This document shows positions 1 to 5,133 of a stretch of 5,342 nucleotides of DNA, one piece after another (positions within the stretch are counted from its first letter, which is position 1; every line of letters begins with the position of its first letter). The stretch spans positions 1-5,342 of the forward strand of contig DATKYO010000008.1 of assembly GCA_035528475.1 (NCBI GenBank), read 5' to 3'. A model generated the notes under the pieces. It was not told where the DNA came from and did not search any database. It was given only the letters and a program-made list of their open reading frames with translations. Source of the stretch: SD8 sp035528475. GTDB lineage: Archaea; Halobacteriota; Methanomicrobia; Methanomicrobiales; Methanospirillaceae. The position numbers were made by a program, and so were the translations under genes.

Positions 1-1
1 T

Positions 2-970
2 TCCGGTGGGGGTAACGGGCTTCCGGAGTACCTGACATTAAAACCCTCGGTACTCCTGGTCTTTAACGAGATGGGTACGCTCTTTGTGATGATAGGGGGG
101 ATTCTCGGGATCGCCATAGGATTTGATCTCGTCACCCGGGAGAAGGAGAGCAAGTCGTTAAAGCTCCTCCTCGCACACCCGACATACCGGGACGAGGTGA
201 TAAACGGTAAAGCCCTTGGGGGTATTGCTGCGATCGCTATCGCCCTTGCGATAGTCCTGGTCCTGTCGCTTGCCCTCCTGCTTATTACTGGCCTTGTGCC
301 CGATGGACTCGAACTTCTGTATATTCTCCTCTTCTCGGCCGTTACCTTCCTCTACATCTTCACCTGGTTTGCCATCTCCCTCCTGATGTCAACAGCGTGC
401 GAGGAGAATGGAAAAGCACTGATCTATTCCCTGGTGATCTTCATTGTCCTCGGGTCCCTGATCCCCACCGTGCTCAGTACCCCTTTCGTAATGGAAAAGA
501 TCATTGGCCCGGCACCGGAGATGCCCCAGGTCCTGAGCGACCAGGTTATTGCATCGCTGCCGACGAGCGGAAACGAGGCTAAGAATAATGCCCTAACAGA
601 AAAACAGAGCCGTGATGCATGGAGCAGCTTCAAGGAGCAGATCCGGGAGTACGGGGACCAGCAGATGAGACTGCGGGACGCCCTGTACCTGTTCTCGCCA
701 AACAAGAACTACGAGAGGATCGTAACATGTCTCACCAACCCCACCATGATCCGCTATACGGTCTATTTCACCCATGATGAGGGTCAGGTACAAATGATTA
801 ACGACAAGGGAGATGCGCTGACGGTTGATACTTTTTACATGCCGGACATACACTTTGATTTTTCCGGCATTCTTTCCATGATTGCCGGTAACATTATCGC
901 GCTTTGTGTCCTGCCCTCCGTGTTCTTCGGGCTTGCCTATGCCCGGTTCATGAAAATGGATATCCGGTAG
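2..970 (+). CDS. ABC-2 type (NosY-like) permease, first of two paralogs; 5' end cut by window edge
   Basis: This is the membrane subunit of an ABC transporter, probably an exporter, in the cytoplasmic membrane. The frame is open from base 2 and already matches the downstream paralog before the first ATG at 71, so that ATG is internal. About 62 N-terminal residues lie outside the window, and 322 are visible. About five hydrophobic segments are visible, at roughly residues 24-43, 71-98, 102-131, 139-159 and 290-316. Between the first two is the cytosolic signature EKESKSLKLLLAHPTYRDEV followed by a GK, typical of NosY/COG1277 (ABC2_membrane_2) permeases. A charged loop of about 130 residues separates the last two segments. 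Over the 64 residues from KPSVLLVF onward I count 50 identities with the second permease. Both proteins end in a Met-Asp-Ile-Arg tail, which supports TAG at 968-970 as a true stop. The substrate is unknown and the ATPase is not in view. Confidence 0.9.
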   Translation, partial: SGGGNGLPEYLTLKPSVLLVFNEMGTLFVMIGGILGIAIGFDLVTREKESKSLKLLLAHPTYRDEVINGKALGGIAAIAIALAIVLVLSLALLLITGLVPDGLELLYILLFSAVTFLYIFTWFAISLLMSTACEENGKALIYSLVIFIVLGSLIPTVLSTPFVMEKIIGPAPEMPQVLSDQVIASLPTSGNEAKNNALTEKQSRDAWSSFKEQIREYGDQQMRLRDALYLFSPNKNYERIVTCLTNPTMIRYTVYFTHDEGQVQMINDKGDALTVDTFYMPDIHFDFSGILSMIAGNIIALCVLPSVFFGLAYARFMKMDIR

Positions 971-975
971 GAGGT
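969..975 (+). promoter_or_regulatory. Strong Shine-Dalgarno sequence overlapping the first permease stop
   Basis: AGGAGGT is a full match to the archaeal 16S anti-Shine-Dalgarno consensus and begins inside the TAG stop codon of the first permease. It lies 6 nt before an ATG at 982, which is ideal spacing. That ATG opens a 32-codon mini-ORF, not the second permease, whose start is about 100 nt further on. This is the best ribosome-binding site in the window. Confidence 0.7.
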
Positions 976-981
976 AATTGA

Positions 982-1080
982 ATGACGGGAAACTATTACA
1001 CAGATAACAAAATAAAAACACGACGGGTATACTGCACAGCGGGGAGAGGCCGGAGGAACAAAACAGCAGGGGCGGGATGA
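982..1080 (+). CDS. Putative 32-aa leader peptide / small ORF upstream of the second permease
   Basis: An ATG placed 6 nt after a perfect AGGAGGT opens 32 codons ending in TGA at 1078-1080. The peptide starts MTGNYYTDNK and is rich in Lys, Arg and Gly (about eight basic residues, one Asp). It has no hydrophobic segment and no family I recognise. It is in the same frame as the second permease: after the TGA there is one AAA codon and then the permease ATG at 1084. The permease itself has no good Shine-Dalgarno sequence, so termination followed by re-initiation 3 nt later is a plausible way to translate it. The peptide may be only a coupling leader with no function as a protein, or the ORF may be accidental. 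It was too short for routine ORF calling. Conservation in related genomes would decide. Confidence 0.35.
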   Translation: MTGNYYTDNKIKTRRVYCTAGRGRRNKTAGAG

Positions 1081-1083
1081 AAA

Positions 1084-2235
1084 ATGATGGGTAGTTCTGT
1101 TATTGCCATTGCCAAAAAGGAGTTTCTCGACCACATCCGGAGCCGTAAGTTCCTGCTCATCTTCGGGATCCTGCTCATTGTTTCCGTTGTCGGGATCCTC
1201 AACGGTGTTTCTGATTATAATACGTCAGTAACAAGTTACAATAACCTGCAACATTCCGTTTCCGGATCTGGCGGGCCGGTATCGCCGGTTGACCTTTATA
1301 TGAAACAAAAACCATCTGTGCTCCTTGTCTTTTACCAGATAGGTGTGATGTTTGAGCTGATCGGGGGGATCCTTGGTATTGCCATGGGATTTGATCTCAT
1401 CACCAAGGAGAAGGAGAGCAAGTCGCTGAAGATCCTCCTGGCACACCCGGTGTACCGGGACCAGGTGATCAACGGCAAGACCCTTGGCGGCATTGCGGCG
1501 ATCATTCTCACCCTCGGATGTACCATGGCGGTGTCACTTGCGATCCTGCTTCTCTTCGGGATCGTGCCGGGTCTCTCAGAGCTGCTCCCCATCCTGGTCT
1601 TTTATGCCGCGACATTCCTGCTCATCTTCAGCTTCTTTGCCATTGCCATTTTGATGTCAACCCTGTGTGAAGAGAGCGGACGGTCGCTCGTCTACACCCT
1701 GATTATCTTTGTCACGCTCGGGTCATTTATTCCCGCCCTGATCATGTCGCCTCTCGTGATGGAGATGGTCATTGGCCAGGCACCGGAAATGCCGATGATG
1801 ACTGCCTACCCGACAGAGAAACTGGCGAATCCTGCGGACCATGCTGCAGAGACTGAACGAATCCAGAAAGAGAACCGGGAAGCAAGGGAGAGGTACGGCC
1901 AGCAGAATCAGGAATATAAAGAGAGGGCTACTATTTTGGCGGACGCACAATACCTTGTCTCCCCTACGAATAATTATGGAAAGATCACGACATTCCTTAC
2001 AAATCCGATGGGGATGAGCGAGATGCTCTACGGTTTGACGGGAGCAGGGACGTCCGGAGATATGAACAAGGACGATAAGGAGATTCTGGTCACGTATAAA
2101 TCCAGAAAAATTATTGATCTTGACCTTTATAGCGTCCTCGCCATGCTTGCCAAGAATTTCACGGCACTCCTGGTCCTGCCGGCAGTATTCTTCGGGCTTG
2201 CGTATGTCAGTTTTATGAGAATGGATATCAGGTGA
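1084..2235 (+). CDS. ABC-2 type (NosY-like) permease, second paralog, complete
   Basis: This 383-aa polytopic membrane protein of the NosY/COG1277 (ABC2_membrane_2) type is a paralog of the gene just upstream. The N-terminus, AIAKKEFLDHIRSRKFLLIF (residues 8-27), is the usual amphipathic start of such permeases leading into TM1 (about 22-41). Further hydrophobic segments lie near 81-103, 133-160, 165-193, 200-222 and 347-376, giving six in all. The coupling motif EKESKSLKILLAHPVYRDQV sits at 109-128. An outer loop of about 120 residues (225-345) carries a highly charged, probably helical stretch at 245-282. ATG 1084 is followed directly by a second ATG (1087), and either could be used. Neither has a strong Shine-Dalgarno sequence, and the start lies 3 nt after the mini-ORF stop. 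The stop overlaps the next gene by 4 nt. The two permeases probably form a heterodimer with an ATPase encoded elsewhere. The substrate cannot be told. Confidence 0.92.
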   Translation: MMGSSVIAIAKKEFLDHIRSRKFLLIFGILLIVSVVGILNGVSDYNTSVTSYNNLQHSVSGSGGPVSPVDLYMKQKPSVLLVFYQIGVMFELIGGILGIAMGFDLITKEKESKSLKILLAHPVYRDQVINGKTLGGIAAIILTLGCTMAVSLAILLLFGIVPGLSELLPILVFYAATFLLIFSFFAIAILMSTLCEESGRSLVYTLIIFVTLGSFIPALIMSPLVMEMVIGQAPEMPMMTAYPTEKLANPADHAAETERIQKENREARERYGQQNQEYKERATILADAQYLVSPTNNYGKITTFLTNPMGMSEMLYGLTGAGTSGDMNKDDKEILVTYKSRKIIDLDLYSVLAMLAKNFTALLVLPAVFFGLAYVSFMRMDIR

Positions 2236-3707
2236 AGCAGTTGATTGTGAACCATCCGCCAGGAGAAAAACTTCTCAGGACCGTGATCATTTTTTTCCTC
2301 TTCGTAACAGGAATGATTGTTCTCATTCAGCCGGTTATTGCAATCGATTCCTCGCCCAACAGCGACATGATCATCCAGTGCGATGTACCGGGAAAAGTCA
2401 TCGAGGCGGGGGAGACCGTGAATTTCGATCTCATTGTTACCAACAATGGGCCGGACATCTACCGCAAACTCTGGTACGAGACTTTTGACGGCACACGACT
2501 CGACTGGAAGATGAAGTTCATGGACGAGTCAAACGAGATCAATCTGCTGGCCATCAGCCATGGAACGTCGAAGAACATCACGTTTATCATCGAGACCAGT
2601 TCTGATACACCGGAAGGCGATTATACTGTCAGACTCCATATCGGGGACGGGTGGTACTGGCTATACCCAAAAATATCAAAGAGCCATGCCGGAGAAAAAG
2701 GAACACTTGAACTCAAAGTCGTTGATACGGAAGGAGAGAAGGTCAAAGGTGCGATCATCGAGCTTGTCCCGGAGAAGGGGACCTCCCCCTCAACTCGGCT
2801 GATGAGTGCAGCGGACGGGAGCGTTTCCGCGCTGGTCGCAGATGGTAAGTATACCATGAAGATCTCCAAGGTAGGTTATGTCTCTTTTGAAAAGAAGGAG
2901 GTCACCATCAAAGGCGGCATCACGACAAAGGCCGGGACCATCATGCTGGAAAAATCCCTCTTTGCCGCTGACCTCGTGATAAAATCCCCGGCAATCACGA
3001 CAACCATCGGGAAGAATCCACTTTACGAGATGGTTATCCGGAATATTGGCAAGAGTGACGATACGTTCCGGCTAGCCTCGGCAGGTGCCCCCGAGGGTTG
3101 GTATGTCAGGTTCCATGAGAGCGGGGCCGATGGCTCGGATATTTCAGATATTTACCTGAAATCCGGTGAGGACAAGACGCTCGATGTCGAGGCAATCCCT
3201 CCGTATGGCGTGCAGGCCGGCGATTACAACTTCTCCGTAAATGCCGAATCGTCCGAGACGGTTTATACCCAGAACCTGAGCGTGAAGATCCGTGGGAACT
3301 ATGACATGACACTCTATGCCGAGAAGTACCGGTACGAGGTGAACAAAGGCGAATCGGTCACGTTCCCGATTACCGTTTCCAACGGGGGAAATGCGGGGGC
3401 ACTGACCAACGTAAAGATTGACGTGGAAGCCCCGGACGGATGGAAGGCGGAGATTACCCCCAAGACGATTGCGAGCATCCAACCCGATGAGAAGAGTATC
3501 ATCACCATCAAAGTCGTCCCGCCGGCAAACATTGTTGCCAGCGAATACAAGATAACGGTGAAGGTCACATCAGACCAGACCGAGAAGAGCGACGAGTTCC
3601 ACATCCTTGTTAAAGAACAGTCAATGGTTGCCGTGTTCGGGATACTTGTCCTCGGGCTCGTTGGCGGAGGGGTGTATTACATGTTCAGGAAGTATAAGCG
3701 GAGATGA
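2232..3707 (+). CDS. NEW3-domain extracytoplasmic protein with regulatory-like domain and two membrane anchors
   Basis: This 491-aa envelope protein has a hydrophobic signal or anchor at residues 16-38. Next is a first Ig-like domain (about 44-137, with a VNFDLIVTNNG strand typical of CARDB/NEW3 folds). A carboxypeptidase-regulatory/PEGA-like domain follows (about 157-240, with a DGKYTMKISKVGY core), then two NEW3-type domains at 246-352 and 358-462 (APEGWYVRF and APDGWKAEI motifs). A C-terminal membrane helix (465-485) ends in the basic tail RKYKRR. The bulk should face outward. COG1470-like proteins of this kind often neighbour ABC-2 permeases in archaea, so an accessory or substrate-handling role is inferred, not shown. 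The GTG start at 2232 overlaps the preceding TGA by 4 nt, suggesting translational coupling. A second in-frame GTG at 2247 has GGTGA (2231-2235) 11 nt upstream and is an alternative start. Three N-glycosylation sequons (115, 333, 348) are visible. Confidence 0.88.
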   Translation: MKQLIVNHPPGEKLLRTVIIFFLFVTGMIVLIQPVIAIDSSPNSDMIIQCDVPGKVIEAGETVNFDLIVTNNGPDIYRKLWYETFDGTRLDWKMKFMDESNEINLLAISHGTSKNITFIIETSSDTPEGDYTVRLHIGDGWYWLYPKISKSHAGEKGTLELKVVDTEGEKVKGAIIELVPEKGTSPSTRLMSAADGSVSALVADGKYTMKISKVGYVSFEKKEVTIKGGITTKAGTIMLEKSLFAADLVIKSPAITTTIGKNPLYEMVIRNIGKSDDTFRLASAGAPEGWYVRFHESGADGSDISDIYLKSGEDKTLDVEAIPPYGVQAGDYNFSVNAESSETVYTQNLSVKIRGNYDMTLYAEKYRYEVNKGESVTFPITVSNGGNAGALTNVKIDVEAPDGWKAEITPKTIASIQPDEKSIITIKVVPPANIVASEYKITVKVTSDQTEKSDEFHILVKEQSMVAVFGILVLGLVGGGVYYMFRKYKRR

Positions 3708-3721
3708 GAGAGATGAGAGAG
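3704..3721 (+). repeat. 9-bp tandem repeat at the start of lipoprotein copy 1
   Basis: ATGAGAGAG occurs twice in a row and is followed by a near copy, ATGAAAAAG (3722-3730). Each unit provides an in-frame ATG (Met-Arg-Glu, Met-Arg-Glu, Met-Lys-Lys). The repeat begins exactly where the NEW3 gene ends (ATGA overlap). Its GAGAG stretches are purine-rich and could act weakly as ribosome-binding sequence for the third ATG. Loss or gain of a unit would keep the frame. Confidence 0.7.
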
Positions 3722-4315
3722 ATGAAAAAGGAAATTATTACAATTCTTTTGGTTATCACAGCGGTTTTATTCGCCGGGTGCATTGGTTCCGATAAGCCGG
3801 TGGTTCCGGAACAAGTACAGCAGACGATCACTCCCGTCAGCACGTCCTCTATGACTGCTGCAATGACCCCGCACCCTGTCACAACCATCGTAACGGATGC
3901 GACAACAAATACTCCGGGGACTCCATCCTGTTCGTCAGGCCAGACCCGCTGCGATGGATCCTGTATCGATATGCAGAGCAACAGTCAGCACTGCGGGGCA
4001 TGCGGGAATGTATGCAATACCAGTGAACCCTGTTCAGAGGGAAAGTGCCTGTCATGGGCAGGATCCTGGGAGAGGGTGAATGGGTGGAAATACGAGCTGA
4101 CACAGACCGGAACATCGGTGAGCGGCACCGACTATACTAATCAGGAAATATTTTCCGGTTCAACAAGCGGGAATCCTCCGAGACTTACTGGTACCTGGGT
4201 GTCACATGGTAGAATTTCTGACCCCTTTACGTTAGATATGGCCCCGGATGGGAAATCGTTCTCCGGCGGCTTGCTCGGAAAAAATACTCTCACCTGGACC
4301 CGGGTACAGAATTGA
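3704..4315 (+). CDS. Cys-rich lipoprotein, copy 1 (Stig1/MXAN_6577-like module)
   Basis: This secreted lipoprotein of 203 aa (197 if started at 3722) has its lipobox at LFAGC, with lipidated Cys26. A Thr/Ser/Pro-rich stalk (about 30-74) leads to an eight-cysteine module (C76, C83, C87, C97, C100, C104, C110, C115). Its core, HCGACGNVC, resembles Stig1-like and MXAN_6577-like cysteine-rich domains and could form four disulfides. The C-terminal part (118-203) has spaced GSW, LTQTGTSVSG, LTGTW and DGKSFSGG motifs, suggesting a small beta-barrel or sandwich. ATG 3704 overlaps the stop of the NEW3 gene (ATGA). In-frame ATGs at 3713 and 3722 also exist, and 3722 gives the most typical signal peptide. 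Its signal peptide and stalk are unlike copies 2 and 3, while the rest is closely similar to copy 2. The role is unknown: ligand binding or adhesion at the cell surface is a guess. Confidence 0.87.
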   Translation: MREMREMKKEIITILLVITAVLFAGCIGSDKPVVPEQVQQTITPVSTSSMTAAMTPHPVTTIVTDATTNTPGTPSCSSGQTRCDGSCIDMQSNSQHCGACGNVCNTSEPCSEGKCLSWAGSWERVNGWKYELTQTGTSVSGTDYTNQEIFSGSTSGNPPRLTGTWVSHGRISDPFTLDMAPDGKSFSGGLLGKNTLTWTRVQN

Positions 4316-4329
4316 CTTGTTACCGGGGG
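3922..4329 (+). repeat. Tandem duplicated segment, copy 1 (Cys-rich module to just past the stop)
   Basis: This segment repeats at 4642-5048 at a constant offset of 720 bases up to the stop codons, with no insertions or deletions. Bases 3922-4017 match the second copy with a single mismatch (position 3972). The similarity continues past the stop into the shared string TGTTACCGGGGG (4318-4329), where a one-base shift occurs. Upstream of about 3895 the two copies no longer align convincingly. Confidence 0.9.
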
Positions 4330-4414
4330 TGGCATCTCCAGAATAAGATTATACCGGTTAACAACTCGCGCTAATAGGGAAACAGGATACACATTTCAGA
4401 TTTATTCCTCTATC
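4316..4414 (+). promoter_or_regulatory. Spacer between lipoprotein copies 1 and 2; weak TATA-like element
   Basis: This 99-nt gap holds the tail of the duplicated unit (4318-4329), then the TATA-like string ATTATA at 4348-4353 behind a purine-rich stretch (GAATAAG). That could place a transcription start near 4375. A second AT-rich string, TTTATT (4401-4406), lies about 26 bp before the in-frame ATG at 4430 and would fit a leaderless start there. No T-run terminator follows copy 1. No Shine-Dalgarno sequence precedes ATG 4415. The promoter assignment is tentative. Confidence 0.3.
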
Positions 4415-5035
4415 ATGACGTCGTCTATTATGAAAAATAAAATATTCCCCGTCATTTTTGCCGGGTTGCTCTTGGCGCTGATCCTTGTCTCAGCATGTAC
4501 AGAAACATCCCAACCGCCTGTATCCCTGACACCCGGGAAAACCCCGGGAGTTCCGGATGTACCGGTGACTATGGGAACATCCGGGATTCCCGGTGCATCC
4601 GTAATAACGAAAATTCCTGCGACCACGAATACGCCTGGAAATCCATCCTGTTCGTCAGGCCAGACCCGCTGCGATGGATCCTGTATCGATACGCAGAGCA
4701 ACAGTCAGCACTGCGGGGCATGCGGGAATGTATGCAAAACAGGAGAACCGTGTTCAGAGGGAAAGTGCCTGTCATGGGCAGGATCCTGGGTCCAGGAGGG
4801 CGGGTGGAAATACGAGCTGACACAGACCGGGACATCGGTGAACGGAACCGACTATTATAATCAGGAAATATTATCCGGTTCAACAAGCGGGAACCCCCCA
4901 AGACTTACTGGTACCTGGGTGTCACATGGCAAATTTTCTTTCCCCTGTACGTACGATATGGCCCCTGATGGGAAATCGTTCTCCGGCGGGATACCCGGAA
5001 AAAATATCCTCACCTATACCCGGGAACAGGACTGA
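4415..5035 (+). CDS. Cys-rich lipoprotein, copy 2 (Stig1/MXAN_6577-like module)
   Basis: This 206-aa secreted lipoprotein is a paralog of the previous gene. The signal peptide ends in the lipobox LVSAC (Cys28). The stalk (about 29-77) is rich in Pro, Gly and Thr. The eight-cysteine module has C79, C86, C90, C100, C103, C107, C113 and C118. The C-terminal domain (121-206) differs from copy 1 at 18 of 87 positions, including an extra cysteine, C178, where copy 1 has Phe. ATG 4415 is chosen because bases from about 4411 align with the region around the start of copy 3. ATG 4430 (MKNKIFPVIF) is a real alternative. Neither has a Shine-Dalgarno sequence. One sequon (NGT, residue 143) is present here but not in copy 1. 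The signal peptide and stalk match copy 3, while the rest matches copy 1. The function is unknown. Confidence 0.87.
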   Translation: MTSSIMKNKIFPVIFAGLLLALILVSACTETSQPPVSLTPGKTPGVPDVPVTMGTSGIPGASVITKIPATTNTPGNPSCSSGQTRCDGSCIDTQSNSQHCGACGNVCKTGEPCSEGKCLSWAGSWVQEGGWKYELTQTGTSVNGTDYYNQEILSGSTSGNPPRLTGTWVSHGKFSFPCTYDMAPDGKSFSGGIPGKNILTYTREQD

Positions 5036-5048
5036 CTGTTACCGGGGG
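4642..5048 (+). repeat. Tandem duplicated segment, copy 2
   Basis: This is the second copy of the segment at 3922-4329, covering the Cys-rich module, the C-terminal domain and the shared post-stop string TGTTACCGGGGG (5037-5048). A third unit begins at 5134 but the window ends before its Cys-rich module, so whether it carries the same segment cannot be seen. Confidence 0.9.
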
Positions 5049-5050
5049 AG

Positions 5051-5057
5051 TTTTTTT
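5051..5057 (+). terminator. Candidate archaeal T-run terminator after copy 2
   Basis: Seven consecutive T residues begin 16 nt after the TGA of copy 2, directly after the shared TGTTACCGGGGG string. U-runs without a required hairpin are the usual archaeal termination signal. No comparable T-run follows copy 1, so copies 1 and 2 may share a transcript while copy 3 is separate. Confidence 0.5.
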
Positions 5058-5083
5058 GGTGTTTGCATAATTAAAGCCACTAC

Positions 5084-5089
5084 TATAAA
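5084..5089 (+). promoter_or_regulatory. Candidate TATA box for lipoprotein copy 3
   Basis: TATAAA lies in an AT-rich stretch, with a partly purine-rich sequence (TTAAAG, 5071-5076) upstream as a possible BRE. It would place transcription start near 5110, leaving a leader of about 24 nt that contains the AGAGGA ribosome-binding site. An alternative is CATAATTAAA at 5066-5075. The position after a T-run supports a promoter here, but nothing more can be shown from sequence. Confidence 0.35.
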
Positions 5090-5120
5090 CTAACTAAACG
5101 CAGTAAGCAGTGGAATTATT

Positions 5121-5126
5121 AGAGGA
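5121..5126 (+). promoter_or_regulatory. Ribosome-binding site of lipoprotein copy 3
   Basis: AGAGGA, containing the GAGG core of the archaeal Shine-Dalgarno sequence, lies 7 nt before ATG 5134 and supports that start over the adjacent ATG 5137. The ten bases 5120-5129 are the exact reverse complement of 4403-4412, just before the start of copy 2. Confidence 0.5.
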
Positions 5127-5133
5127 ATATATC

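Noticed and set aside
71..73. ATG as the start of the first permease
   Set aside because: The frame is open upstream to base 2 and that stretch already matches the paralog (KPSVLLVF), so the ATG is internal and the gene is cut by the window edge.
968..970. TAG as a possible pyrrolysine codon
   Set aside because: The paralog ends at the same Met-Asp-Ile-Arg position with TGA, and read-through would add only four residues before a TGA.
1078..1080. In-frame TGA as selenocysteine joining the mini-ORF to the second permease
   Set aside because: The permease N-terminus is typical when started at 1084, no SECIS-like structure was noticed, and selenocysteine use is not expected in this archaeal group.
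4318..4363. Inverted repeat TGTTACCGG / CCGGTTAACA as a terminator hairpin after copy 1
   Set aside because: The stem needs a bulge, the loop is about 27 nt, and no T-run follows. The left arm is simply the duplicated post-stop string.
3685..4701. Reverse-strand ORFs at 3685-3981 and 4402-4701 with similar translations
   Set aside because: Their resemblance only mirrors the duplicated lipoprotein genes on the + strand. They have no credible start signals or protein features of their own.
4495..4860. 121-codon + strand ORF in another frame inside lipoprotein copy 2
   Set aside because: It lies wholly inside a well-supported lipoprotein gene and lacks a ribosome-binding site or recognisable domain.
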